A stretch of 64,000 nt of DNA from Haloarcula rubra (GTDB lineage: Archaea; Halobacteriota; Halobacteria; Halobacteriales; Haloarculaceae), in the NCBI RefSeq assembly GCF_019599465.1, contig NZ_RKLR01000006.1, positions 62,001 through 126,000 on the forward strand. Direction: 5' to 3'. The position numbers and the translations under genes were made by a program. Positions 1 to 9,285 of this stretch are shown piece after piece (the stretch's first letter is position 1; every line of letters begins with the position of its first letter). The notes beneath the pieces are model-generated. The model was given only the letters and a program-made list of their open reading frames with translations, searched no databases and was not told the origin of the DNA.

Positions 1-1
1 C

Positions 2-1468
2 GAGAGCATGGAGTCAACTGCCGTCGCTCGCGAATTCGACGGCGACGTCGACTTCAACGGAAACGACATCCTCGATGTCGGAACTATCCGAGGCGGGACG
101 ACCATCGAAGAGGCTTCCATCGATAGCTGGAACGTCGTGGACGTCGGCGAGCTGGGTGTCGAACCCGGCAGTGACACCGACCTCGGCGCGGCTATCGACC
201 AACACTTCGACCGTGACGACATCGAGAGCACGATGTATTACCTCTCCGAGGGGACCTACACGTGGAACACGCCCGTCACGTCCCGGTCGTTCGAAGGGTT
301 CGGTATCGTCGGGAAGCCACAGGCACGGGTTCGGTGTACGAACGTCGATATGCCGTACTTCATCAGTCTCGGCACCGAATCGTCGAACAACGCGGACATA
401 TTCATCGCACGTAACGTCACGTTCGACATCAACAAGGAGAACGTGGCCGCCTCGGCTATTCTGGCCTCTGTCGACGAGTATCTCGAAATCGATAACTGCG
501 AACTCGACGGCCAGATCGACCGCATCGTCCCACCCTTCTACTCCTTCGTCCCGACGCTGCTGTCCGAGAGCGGGACGGGGTACGTGTCCCTCACGATGAC
601 CGACGGGTCGTTCTTCGACCCCGGTCTCAACGAACAGTCCCATCCGATGGGTCTGGCGATCGAAGGGACGCACAAGGGGTATCTCATCGTCGAGAACACC
701 GACATCGAAGGGTTCGTCAACAACGGCATCTACTCGGCCGGACACAACGGCAAAGTCGCCATCCGAAACACGTCGATCAAGAACTGTGGCGCCGGGATGC
801 TCCGTCTGGGTGACGGCGACTACGCCTACAAGTGCGCACTCGTCAACGACGACGCCGAGGACCGCGGGTACTCCTACGCCGCCCTCTGGGTGACTAACGC
901 CGAGCACGCCGTCGCGGACAGCATCAAAATCGTCTCACGACAGAGCACCCCTTCTGAACTCGTCAGGGTGAACTCCGATGCCGACCACTGCGAACTGACC
1001 AACATCGACATCCGAAGCGAGGCTAACCAGTACATCTTTGAGTTCACTGGCAGCGGTCAGGACACCGGGCAGGTCGTCGCCTCCAACTGGACGATAACCG
1101 ACACGGGAAGCGCGCAGTCGAACGCTCAACTCGGCCGCATCGCCCGACCGAACGTGATTCTGGAGAACTGGGACCTCACCATCGATCCGGCCGGTGACGG
1201 GAAACGCCACGGCCCCATCGTCGACGCCCCGTGGGTCGACATCAAGAACTGTACGTTCACGCACACCGACGGTGGGTTCGGCCTCCTCCTAGACGATGAC
1301 GCAGACTACCTACGACTGAAAGACTGCGACTTCCAGCGCGGCCAACTCTTCCAGTACAGCCGAGCGACGACCGAGAACGCCATCGTCGCCGACAATCGGT
1401 TCATGGACGGGACCACGCTGGCGGGCGAGCAGGTGAACTGGACGACGAGAGGGCCCGGATACGAGTAA
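2..1468 (+). CDS. Secreted right-handed beta-helix protein, 5' end cut by window edge
   Basis: The reading frame is open to the left edge. The first ATG (position 8) lacks a signal peptide, whereas the downstream paralogue has a Tat signal before the matching motif (FDGDVDFNGNDILDVGTI here, LDGDLNLNRNSILNVGTI there), so the true start is probably upstream. The body is rich in short repeated strands with Asn/Asp/Gly turns, typical of pectate-lyase-like parallel beta-helices of surface proteins. The segment VENTDIEGFVNNGIYSAGHN is shared with the paralogue. Relative to it, about 65 residues are missing near the N-terminus. No catalytic residues of a known lyase family can be assigned, so a polysaccharide-binding or -cleaving role is inference. 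It is followed by the paralogue in the same orientation. Confidence 0.8.
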   Translation, partial: ESMESTAVAREFDGDVDFNGNDILDVGTIRGGTTIEEASIDSWNVVDVGELGVEPGSDTDLGAAIDQHFDRDDIESTMYYLSEGTYTWNTPVTSRSFEGFGIVGKPQARVRCTNVDMPYFISLGTESSNNADIFIARNVTFDINKENVAASAILASVDEYLEIDNCELDGQIDRIVPPFYSFVPTLLSESGTGYVSLTMTDGSFFDPGLNEQSHPMGLAIEGTHKGYLIVENTDIEGFVNNGIYSAGHNGKVAIRNTSIKNCGAGMLRLGDGDYAYKCALVNDDAEDRGYSYAALWVTNAEHAVADSIKIVSRQSTPSELVRVNSDADHCELTNIDIRSEANQYIFEFTGSGQDTGQVVASNWTITDTGSAQSNAQLGRIARPNVILENWDLTIDPAGDGKRHGPIVDAPWVDIKNCTFTHTDGGFGLLLDDDADYLRLKDCDFQRGQLFQYSRATTENAIVADNRFMDGTTLAGEQVNWTTRGPGYE

Positions 1469-1625
1469 CTCGGTGGCTGGGTCGCTACACAGACAGTGAG
1501 CGCGGCCGAGAATGCACCCAGCCACCGGGAGATGAGAGGGCCTTCCACCGGGCCGCTCACACCTTAATTTCGCATTTAGCGATACGCTGTGGATAACAAG
1601 AAGCCCGGTTACCGTTGCATGGTAC

Positions 1626-3422
1626 ATGTCATTGAGGAATAATGATGGCAGGAGGGAACGGGAACGCGGGCGCCTTAGCGGCGACGGGCGCACACGGCGA
1701 GAGGTGCTGACGCTCGCGGGCCTACTCGGACTGCCGTGGATGGCCACCGGTGCCAGTGGCTCCCGGCCCGACGAATCGCTCGGCTCCTCGGTGCTCGACG
1801 GCGACCTGAACTTGAACCGGAACAGCATCCTGAACGTCGGCACCATCCAGATGGCGCCCGATAGGCCGGCGCTCCAGACCTCGGGAACGGGCGACGGCTC
1901 CGTCGAAATCTGGGACACGGTCGCGGACGACTGGGCCATGCGGGTGACGGAGAGTGACCCGGATGCGCCGGGGCCCGTCGAGTTCAACGCACCGATCAGC
2001 GGCCCGGCTACCGACGGCCGTACGTCGCCGTCGCTCGCCGTCGACGGCGCTGTCGACGCCGACGGCCTCTCGGTCGATAGTTGGCGCATCGTCGACGTGC
2101 GCGAACGGGGGGTCGAACCCGGGTCGGACACGGATTTGGGTGCGTTCGTCCAGCGCCACATGGACCGCGAGGACGTCACCGGCGCCATCTACTATCTCCC
2201 GGAGGGGACGTACACGTGGAACACGAAAGTGACCGTCCGGCAGTTCGACTCGTTCGGTATCGTCGGCCGGCCGCGGGCACGAGTCCGCTGTACGAACCCC
2301 GAGATGTCCGCCTTTCTCGACCTCGGGACGGGCGAGCGCGGCGACGCCGACGTGTTCGTCGCGCGCGACGTCACGTTCGACGTCCGGACACCGGACGTGG
2401 CCGCCTCGGCGATAATCGCGGCCGTCGACGAGACCCTCGAGATAGACAACTGTTCGCTCGTCGGCGAACTCGACCGCGTCGTCCCGCCGTACTACTCTAT
2501 CACGCCCGCACTCGTGACAGAGCGCGGGCGCGGGTACGTCTCCGTGACGATGCCCGACGGGAGTTTCTGCGACCCGAGCATGAAAGAACAGGACCACCCG
2601 ATGGGGCTGGCCATCGAACGACACCACCGAGGCTACCTCGTCGTCGAGAACACCGACATCGAGGGGTTCGTCAACAACGGCATCTACTCGGCCGGCCACA
2701 ACGGGAAGGTCGCTATTCGGAACACGAGCGTCAAGAACTGTGGCGCTGGGATGCTCCGTCTGGGCGACGGCGACTACGCCTACAAGTGCCACCTCGTCAA
2801 CGACGACGCCGAGGACCGCGGGTACTCCTACGCCGCCCTCTGGGTGACCGACGCTGGCCACGCCGTCGCCGATAGCGTCGAAATCGTCGCACGACAGGCC
2901 ACGCCGTCGGAACTGGTCCGGGTGAACGGCGACGTCGACCACTGCGTCCTGACGAACTTCGACGTGAAGAGCCACGCGAACCAGCACGTCTGTTCGTTCA
3001 CGGGCGAAGACCCGACCCTCGGACAGGTCGTCGCCGCCAACTGGACGGTCAGCGATACCGGGAGCGCGGAGTCGAACGCCCATCTGGGTCGTATCGACAG
3101 GCCGAACGTCGTGCTGAAGAACTGGAACGTGACTATCGACCCCGCAGGGACCGGCAAACGCCACGGCCTCGTCGTCGACGCGCCGTGGGTGGACGTCCTC
3201 GAGTGTTCGTTCACCCACACCACCGGCGGGTTAGACCTGCTACTGGACGACGGCGCCGACTACCTCCGTCTCAAGAACTGTGACTTCAAGCGGGGTCAGT
3301 TGTACCAGTACGAACGGGCCACGACGGACGGGGCTATCGTCTCGGACAACCGCTTCGTCGACGGCGTCGCCCTCGCCGGGACGCAGGAGAACTGGACCGC
3401 ACGCGGGCCGGAGTTCCAGTAG
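1626..3422 (+). CDS. Tat-secreted right-handed beta-helix protein
   Basis: A 598-residue protein with a Tat signal (TRREVLTLAGLLGLPWMATG, residues ~23-42). Residues ~55-60 onward carry the GDLNLNRNSILNVGTI motif also found in trimeric tail-fibre-like domains. From ~170 the repeated short-strand pattern of a parallel beta-helix runs to the C-terminus. It is a close tandem paralogue of the preceding gene (long identical blocks such as IEGFVNNGIYSAGHNGKVAI). An extra ~65-residue segment (DRPALQTSGTGDG..., SVEIWDTVADDWAMRV) is absent there. It is convergent with the next gene, with only 32 bases between stops. Surface polysaccharide interaction is likely by family; substrate unknown. Confidence 0.85.
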   Translation: MSLRNNDGRRERERGRLSGDGRTRREVLTLAGLLGLPWMATGASGSRPDESLGSSVLDGDLNLNRNSILNVGTIQMAPDRPALQTSGTGDGSVEIWDTVADDWAMRVTESDPDAPGPVEFNAPISGPATDGRTSPSLAVDGAVDADGLSVDSWRIVDVRERGVEPGSDTDLGAFVQRHMDREDVTGAIYYLPEGTYTWNTKVTVRQFDSFGIVGRPRARVRCTNPEMSAFLDLGTGERGDADVFVARDVTFDVRTPDVAASAIIAAVDETLEIDNCSLVGELDRVVPPYYSITPALVTERGRGYVSVTMPDGSFCDPSMKEQDHPMGLAIERHHRGYLVVENTDIEGFVNNGIYSAGHNGKVAIRNTSVKNCGAGMLRLGDGDYAYKCHLVNDDAEDRGYSYAALWVTDAGHAVADSVEIVARQATPSELVRVNGDVDHCVLTNFDVKSHANQHVCSFTGEDPTLGQVVAANWTVSDTGSAESNAHLGRIDRPNVVLKNWNVTIDPAGTGKRHGLVVDAPWVDVLECSFTHTTGGLDLLLDDGADYLRLKNCDFKRGQLYQYERATTDGAIVSDNRFVDGVALAGTQENWTARGPEFQ

Positions 3423-3454
3423 CGCGACGGTCGGAGACTCGGTGGCAGTCGAGT

Positions 3455-5071
3455 CTAGAACTCGTTGCCGAGGATCTTGAGGTTGTCACACCCGTGGTCT
3501 TTGATGCCGCCACGGAGCGTGTTGTGCTTCAGGTAGACGTTGGCGCTGTCGGGGTAGAGACAGTACGCTTCGTAGTCGCCGTAGGAGTTCGCGTAGATCT
3601 CCTCGACGTGGGTTCCATCGCCGAGGTCGATGATGGGGTACTCGCTGGCACGGTAGTCGCCCTTGTAAATCGTGACGTCGTCGCCCGTGTTCACGATGGC
3701 GCGTCGGTCCGACCCACCGGACTGGTCGACGTTGACCGCACCGAAGCGGACGTTGTCTCGGTCACAGCGAATCGCGGCCTTCGCGGTCTCGTCGCCGACG
3801 TTGCCGACGAAGTCGACGTACTCCAGTAGCACCTGTCCGGTGTTGTCGCCGTCGTTGATCTCGATGCCGAACCCGCCGGGCGTGTCCATCTCGATGCGTG
3901 AGCCGACGAGCGTGACCTCACCACAGTCGGGTGAGGTGACGACGGCGTTGGTCACTTCGTCGCCGGCGACGTAGATGTCCGCGTTCTCTATCCAGGCCGA
4001 CGTACAGGTCCCCATGACCGAGATACCGAAGCTATTCGGGAGGGGAGCGGTGTTCCGGACCGTGACGTTCTCGACGCGGATGTCGCCGCCCTTCTCGAGT
4101 CGGATGGCGCGGTGAGACTCGTCCCGGGGTCGGTTCTGGTCGACGACCACGGTGGCGCCGTCGATACTGCTCCCGTCACCGCCGATGCGGAGCGACGCGG
4201 CGTTGCTGTTCGAGTAGTGGCCGCCCTCGACGGTGATAGTGCCCGAGCCACCGGACGCGTAGAGACCGTTGTCGGGAAACGCGCCGACGACGCAGTTCCT
4301 GAAGGTGAGCGATCCGCTGTTCGAGTTGGCGAGCAGACCCGTCGGGCCACGCCAGATGTTGCCGGCGTTCGGCGTCTCGTCCTCCCACGCGCCGCCGTCT
4401 GGAACCTCGAAGCCCTCGACGAGGCCGCTCCCGTTGGGGTCAGAGACAGCGAACCGGCCCGGGCCCCACGTCCCGCTGTCGTGTTCCCCGTGGACCGTGA
4501 TGTTCCGGACCTCGAGACCGTCGTCGACGACGGTCTCGATGACGCGGATGCCCGTATCCGGGGCGGTCTGGTCGACGTCGAAGCCGTCGAAGACGAGTCG
4601 GTTGCCGGGGCTGTAGCCGACACCGAGACGGAACAGGCGGTACTGTGGGCCATCGAAGTCGTAGTAGTCGGCCGGAACGAGGGTGGCGTCGTTCCCGACG
4701 AGACCGAACTTCTCGAAGCCGGTGAACCGCACCTGTTCGTCCATGTAGTACTCGCCCGGCGGGAAGACCAGCAGCGTGTCGTCGCCGCGGTACTTCCTGA
4801 TGACGTCGACGACGGATTCGTTGCCGGTGTTGTCGGCGCCCGCTTCGACGACGTCGATTACCGTCCCGAACTCCTCGTAGTACTCGTCGAGGCGGTCCGA
4901 CGTCGTCTCCGCACTCGCACGTCCGGTCATGGAAGCGAGGGTTCCTCCAATCGCAGTTGTCGCGATACCTTGAAGCACCTTTCGTCGGCCCAGCATCACA
5001 CCGTCTGTCGCGTCGTGGTCCGACCGCGTCTGTTCGCCAGCATCGATTTCAGAGGGAGAGTCATTTGGCAC
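3455..5071 (-). CDS. Tat-secreted right-handed beta-helix protein
   Basis: A 538-residue protein with a long polar leader and a Tat signal (GRRKVLQGIATTAIGG, residues ~28-44; likely cut after GRASA). The segment VIDVVEAGADNTGNESV followed by LLVFPPGEYYMDEQ is the usual start of a pectate-lyase-3-type beta-helix ('G A D ... G ... D...', 'FPPGxY'). The rest consists of short strands such as ITVEGGHYSNSNAASLRIGG. It shares architecture, but little sequence, with the two beta-helix genes it converges on. It is probably an extracellular protein acting on or binding surface glycans. No enzymatic residues can be assigned safely. Confidence 0.85.
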   Translation of the reverse strand: MPNDSPSEIDAGEQTRSDHDATDGVMLGRRKVLQGIATTAIGGTLASMTGRASAETTSDRLDEYYEEFGTVIDVVEAGADNTGNESVVDVIRKYRGDDTLLVFPPGEYYMDEQVRFTGFEKFGLVGNDATLVPADYYDFDGPQYRLFRLGVGYSPGNRLVFDGFDVDQTAPDTGIRVIETVVDDGLEVRNITVHGEHDSGTWGPGRFAVSDPNGSGLVEGFEVPDGGAWEDETPNAGNIWRGPTGLLANSNSGSLTFRNCVVGAFPDNGLYASGGSGTITVEGGHYSNSNAASLRIGGDGSSIDGATVVVDQNRPRDESHRAIRLEKGGDIRVENVTVRNTAPLPNSFGISVMGTCTSAWIENADIYVAGDEVTNAVVTSPDCGEVTLVGSRIEMDTPGGFGIEINDGDNTGQVLLEYVDFVGNVGDETAKAAIRCDRDNVRFGAVNVDQSGGSDRRAIVNTGDDVTIYKGDYRASEYPIIDLGDGTHVEEIYANSYGDYEAYCLYPDSANVYLKHNTLRGGIKDHGCDNLKILGNEF

Positions 5072-5164
5072 GATGAATCTGAATAGATGTCTGGACTATG
5101 TGGAGAATAGAGTTTACCTGTCTTATTGCAGGTATTAAGTGCTATCTAGCCCAGCATTAATTCT

Positions 5165-5190
5165 GTTAACGGCTCAATCAGCCGTTTAAT
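5165..5190. promoter_or_regulatory. Inverted repeat AACGGCT-caatc-AGCCGTT in an AT-rich gap
   Basis: Between the divergent beta-helix gene (start 5071, minus) and the end of the bat-type regulator lies an AT-rich stretch holding a perfect 7-bp dyad with a 5-base spacer, flanked by two GTTAAC hexamers (about 5167 and 5211). It may be an operator or a transcript hairpin; which one cannot be told by eye. Confidence 0.35.
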
Positions 5191-5353
5191 CGGGTTCTAA
5201 ATAAGTCGTTAACAGGGTATTAATACGGTCGAGAGGGGCGAAATCGATGGTCTGGGCGAGCCCGTGTGTGTCGGGGTCAGGGTGAGCGCCGTCGGAAAAG
5301 TCATTGCGCGAGACGGCCAGGGACACGCCGGTTCGCTGACCACTATATCCGGA

Positions 5354-6145
5354 TTAAGCGTCGTCGGTCTCGAGCTGGGCTTCGATAAGTTGACTGGTGG
5401 CGCGGCGGAGTCGCTGGGAGACAGCCGACGGAGAAACGCCGAGTCGCTCGGCCAGTTCCAACTGGGAGATGTCACGCGGGACGTCGAAGTAACCGGCCTC
5501 GTAGGCCTGACAGAGTGCGTCCCACTGCTCGGGCGACAACCCGTTGAGTCGCCAGTCCGACCCGCCGTCGTCCCAGCAGAGGCGGTGGAGTCTGAACGAG
5601 ATGTCGTTGTCGGCGCAGTGGCTTCGGAACTGTAGGAACGTCTCGCGGGACCGGAACTGCGCCCGCACATCCCACTTGCCCGCCGACCCGACGACGTCGA
5701 TGGTGCGAGCACCGAGTCGGGTCAGCATCGGCGAGATGGTCATCGTCCCCTCGCCGAGGGTCGCCCGGTAACAGCGGCCGTCTCTCCCGTTGCTGATGAG
5801 CATGTAGTCAGAGACGGCCGAGGACATGCCGAGTGTCTGCTCGAAGCGGTCGAACTCGTCGGCGTGGACCGCGAACAGGAACATCGTGTCGGAGCCGTCC
5901 GGGACCACCCGCTCCGGCCGGACAGTGACATCTGGAACCTCGGCCGTGACGTCCGTCAGTGCGATGTCAGAGTGAGTGAGAGTGAAATCGCCACAGATAG
6001 TGCGTGAGGGCGCGTCTGAGTCGGCGTCGACGTCGGCTCTCTCCCCCGATCGTCTCGGGTCCGAAGATGGTCCAACGACGGCTGTCTCGCCGAGTTCGCC
6101 ACTCGCGGTCCCGTTCTCGGGGAAATTCGCTGCCCGGTCCTCCAT
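5354..6145 (-). CDS. Bat-type helix-turn-helix transcriptional regulator
   Basis: The C-terminal ~60 residues (LSPEQWDALCQAYEAGYFDV... ELAERLGVSPSAVSQRLRRA) form the HTH_10 domain named after bacterio-opsin activator Bat, a haloarchaeal regulator type. The N-terminal ~180 residues form the usual Bat-associated sensing region with no recognisable cofactor site. I chose the ATG at 6145 (MEDRAANFPEN), giving 263 residues. The frame is open 43 codons further upstream, but that extension is Arg-rich and unlike the family. It sits downstream of the PAP2 gene on the same strand with a ~225-base gap. Target genes unknown. Confidence 0.85.
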   Translation of the reverse strand: MEDRAANFPENGTASGELGETAVVGPSSDPRRSGERADVDADSDAPSRTICGDFTLTHSDIALTDVTAEVPDVTVRPERVVPDGSDTMFLFAVHADEFDRFEQTLGMSSAVSDYMLISNGRDGRCYRATLGEGTMTISPMLTRLGARTIDVVGSAGKWDVRAQFRSRETFLQFRSHCADNDISFRLHRLCWDDGGSDWRLNGLSPEQWDALCQAYEAGYFDVPRDISQLELAERLGVSPSAVSQRLRRATSQLIEAQLETDDA

Positions 6146-6371
6146 ACCGGTTGCATGCTCATCCCCGGTAAGTGAGTTTCCGCTACACACGTAGTTACCA
6201 CTTCGACGCCGTTTATCAGCATAGCCACGGGCCCGCTCGCCGAGCGTATTCGTAGTACGCAATCGTATACGCATCTCTTACCCACCAGTTAGCGGTGGGA
6301 CAGGCCAACTCGGAGTCACTGCATCTGGTTGGCGTCAGCGAGTCGAGAATCTCTGCTGGGACCCAACAGTG

Positions 6372-7223
6372 TCAGTCGTTCCGCCCCTCGGCGGTTCGGA
6401 CACGTGTCCGTTCGGGGAACGCTTGCCAGACCCACGAGAGGTCGTGGTACCGGTCCGCGAGACGCACGCTGACGACGGCGAGCACTGCGCCGGCGACGAC
6501 GTCCGTCGCCCAGTGGATACCGAGATACATCGTGGAGACGACGACGAGCCCCGCCAGTACCGTCGAGAGCTTGAACCACCCGGGGTAGACGTCTCGCGTT
6601 CGACGCGCCAGAAGCGCGACGGTGACCGACACGGAGGTGTGGAGTGAGGGGAACGCGTTGGTGTTGGTGTTGACCGTACTCGTCAGAATCTGTGACTGGG
6701 GATACGTAGCGTAGAGTAACTCCTGTACGGTGTTCGGGAGGAGGTTTCGGGGGCCGAACGCGATGAACAGCGTGTAGCAGACGAGTCCGATGGCGTAGTT
6801 GAGCGCGTAGGCGACGAGGGTCCGCTGCATCGGGTCGGTGTCGGCGAGTAGCCAGTACGCGACCACCGGGAACGTCGCGAGGAACACGTATCCGTACAGG
6901 TAGACGAACGAGAAGAAGACCGTCAACGCTGGCGTCGCGACCACCTGCACCAGTGCGACGAACTCCCCCTCGATGGCGTAGATGAGTCCGGTGACGTTCC
7001 ACCCCAGCATCCACGAGAGTTCCTGTCCGAGGTTCCGAAAGACCCTGTTCAGCGCCAGTACGCCGAGGAGGACGAGGATGTGTGGTGTTACCTCGCGGAG
7101 GCGGCGCCACGGCTGGTCGAAGGCCGCGGCCGCGTGCTCGCGGTCGACGAACAGCCACCCACCGACCGCGACCATCACGAGGACGCCGGCGAGTAGTTTG
7201 CCGAGGAACTGGAGGAGGACCAC
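6372..7223 (-). CDS. PAP2-superfamily membrane phosphatase/phosphotransferase
   Basis: A 283-residue protein with about six membrane segments. The acid-phosphatase signature is present: PSLHTS with His195, then S230-xxxx-G235-x-H237-xxx-D241 (STMYLGIHWATD). The first motif (KxxxxxxRP) is replaced by a segment around FGPRNLLPN, as in the inositol-phosphotransferase (Aur1/Ipt1-like, PAP2_3) branch. It probably dephosphorylates or transfers a phospholipid or polyprenyl-phosphate head group at the membrane. The GTG start lies 2 bases after the stop of the solute-binding lipoprotein gene, so the two are likely co-transcribed. Confidence 0.85.
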   Translation of the reverse strand: MVLLQFLGKLLAGVLVMVAVGGWLFVDREHAAAAFDQPWRRLREVTPHILVLLGVLALNRVFRNLGQELSWMLGWNVTGLIYAIEGEFVALVQVVATPALTVFFSFVYLYGYVFLATFPVVAYWLLADTDPMQRTLVAYALNYAIGLVCYTLFIAFGPRNLLPNTVQELLYATYPQSQILTSTVNTNTNAFPSLHTSVSVTVALLARRTRDVYPGWFKLSTVLAGLVVVSTMYLGIHWATDVVAGAVLAVVSVRLADRYHDLSWVWQAFPERTRVRTAEGRND

Positions 7224-7225
7224 GC

Positions 7226-9109
7226 TCAGCTCACCACCAGTTCGCCCTCGGCCGTGTACCGATAGCCAGCGTTTCGAAACGCCTCGCGGGCGCGGTCAGT
7301 ATCGAGTCGGCCATCCTCGCCGAAGAAGGGGGCCACAGGGTCACGCCCGTCCCACGCCAGTTGCGACGCGAGCGAGTCGTGACGGGCGAGTGGACTCGCC
7401 GCCGGTTTCCCGTAGCCCTCGAACACCTCCTCGGCGAAATACGCCTTGTCCAGCAGTCGGGCGACGAGTCGACGGAATGCCGGGTCGTCGAACGGTGGCC
7501 GGCGGGTGTTGTAGCCGACGTGGTAGAACGTCCGCGTGGGCGTCACCGACAGGTCCAGTGACGAGTCTCGCCCGATAGTCGGGATGCTCGACGGGGCGAC
7601 ACCGAGGCCGGTTCCCTCGGCGTCGCCGTTCTGGACCAGCGAGATAGCGGCTTCCGAGGACGGGGCGCGCCGGAACGTCAGCGCGTCGTAGTCGACGCCG
7701 TCCGCGAACGGCTTCAGGTGTGGTGCCGTGACGTCGGTGAGAAAGTGGTCCGCGAACGGTTCGAGGACGAGTCGCTCCTGGGGCTGTAACCGACGGAACC
7801 GGAGCGGGCCGCTTCCGACGGGGTTCCGATTGGCCCAGACGACCGCTTCGGTGAGCGTCTCCTCCGTGTCGATACTACCGACGAGCGCTTTGCCGGTCTT
7901 CGACTCCCAGACGTGCGCTGGCAGAATCGGGACCGTGAGTGCCTGCCGCGCGACGGGGCGACTCACCGAGTCGAACGTCAACCGGACGGTGTTGCTATCC
8001 AGTGTCTCGACGGCGTCAAGTAGGGACGCCCGGCCGCTGAACCGTGGTGCCGGGACTGGGCTGTCGAACGCGCCCATCGAGGTATCCGAGAGGAACCGAT
8101 ACGTGAACGCGACGTCGGTGGCGTCGACGTCTGTGCCGTCGTGCCACGTCGCCCCCTCGCGGATTGATAGGTCGAGCGACACTTCGACCGGCGACTCGTC
8201 CGACCACGTCCACGAGTCGGCCAGCCACGGACGAACCCGGCCGTCGATTCGTTGCCCGAGGGAGTCGTAGAGGAGACTCGTCACGACCCCGTCGTCGCGG
8301 GCGGCCGCCGACAGCGGGTTCAAGTTCTTCAGCGCCCGGTTGTCGGTGAGCGTCATGCGGATGCCGTCGGCAGGGGAGCGGGTCTCGCTCGGTGCCGCTG
8401 TCCGTGTCTCAGCCGTCCCGTTCGTCTGCCCTGCCGTCGGGTCCGGAACGGTATCGAGTGTCGCGGAGGAAAGGGTGAGATACCCCAGTTTGGAGTGGAT
8501 GCCGTCCGCGCCGTACCCGACGCCGACCGTCGAGGACAGCGCCCGGAGTTCGTCGACGAACGCGAGGACAGACAGCGGTTGGGCCCGTGCGAGCTTCTCC
8601 TGAATCGTGCCGAGCGTCCGTCGGCGCTGCCCACCGTCCTGTCGACGTTGGAGTTCAAGCAGACTGTCGACGTCGCCGTCCTCGAACCCGAACGGGTTGT
8701 ACCACCCCGCGGTATCCGTGTACCGGGAGTGAAAGAGCGGACGGAGGAAGTCGGGGTCGTCGCATTCGGGGAACGGCGCGACGTAGACGTCGAACTGCTG
8801 GTTCACGAGGACGTCTCGCATGAGCGTCTCTCGGCGCGTCGGGACGACGGTGGCGTTTATCCCGACGGCCGTGAGGTTCGTCGCGAGGAACCGAGCGATA
8901 CGGAGGGCGCGCGTGTCCGCATCGGCCGGGGGTGACTTGATAGCGACCGAGAGTTGTTCGCCCGGGTCCGACCGTTCGAACAGGTCCTTCGCCCCGAAAC
9001 AGCCGCCCAGGAGGCCGAGTGCTCCGGATCCGAGGAGGCCGAGGGCACGTCGCCGTCCGATTGGTTCGGTGACGGCGGGGCGCTCTGACTGCCGCTCGTC
9101 AGCCATCAT
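7226..9109 (-). CDS. Family-5 ABC solute-binding lipoprotein with swapped lobe order
   Basis: A 627-residue Tat lipoprotein (RR at 19-20, lipobox LLGGC with Cys37). Residues ~250-627 match the N-terminal and middle part of DppA/OppA-type (SBP_bac_5) proteins: LADSWTWSDE, LSIREGATWHDGTDVDATDV, NPVGSGPLRF, RRPPFDDPAFRRLVARLLDK, stopping at AFRNAGY. The part that normally follows (LRIARFLATNLTAVGI..., DPDFLRPLFHSRYT, NPFGFEDGDVDSLLELQRR) is instead at residues ~50-200, ahead of a Ser/Thr linker (~205-245). The chain is therefore circularly permuted relative to the family. No permease or ATPase genes adjoin it. A peptide or other oligomer ligand is the family norm; the actual ligand is unknown. 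Confidence 0.85.
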   Translation of the reverse strand: MMADERQSERPAVTEPIGRRRALGLLGSGALGLLGGCFGAKDLFERSDPGEQLSVAIKSPPADADTRALRIARFLATNLTAVGINATVVPTRRETLMRDVLVNQQFDVYVAPFPECDDPDFLRPLFHSRYTDTAGWYNPFGFEDGDVDSLLELQRRQDGGQRRRTLGTIQEKLARAQPLSVLAFVDELRALSSTVGVGYGADGIHSKLGYLTLSSATLDTVPDPTAGQTNGTAETRTAAPSETRSPADGIRMTLTDNRALKNLNPLSAAARDDGVVTSLLYDSLGQRIDGRVRPWLADSWTWSDESPVEVSLDLSIREGATWHDGTDVDATDVAFTYRFLSDTSMGAFDSPVPAPRFSGRASLLDAVETLDSNTVRLTFDSVSRPVARQALTVPILPAHVWESKTGKALVGSIDTEETLTEAVVWANRNPVGSGPLRFRRLQPQERLVLEPFADHFLTDVTAPHLKPFADGVDYDALTFRRAPSSEAAISLVQNGDAEGTGLGVAPSSIPTIGRDSSLDLSVTPTRTFYHVGYNTRRPPFDDPAFRRLVARLLDKAYFAEEVFEGYGKPAASPLARHDSLASQLAWDGRDPVAPFFGEDGRLDTDRAREAFRNAGYRYTAEGELVVS

Positions 9110-9285
9110 GACTCGCCGGTGCGTCTCGACTCTCGGACGGTACGTGACGTGGTTGCCTGACTGGAGGAGTACGTGGCAGCCGAGATGGAGGGGAGAGGAG
9201 AGACATGGAGTAGTTGCAGACTGGATGCCGCCGGACTTTATTATCAGCTAAATAAGCCCACATAGCTATCTTTAATCCGAGCCAG

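Noticed and set aside
1722-3218. 498-codon minus-strand frame inside the second beta-helix gene
   Set aside because: Shadow of a GC-rich gene; the product is Val/Asp/Arg-rich with no family pattern.
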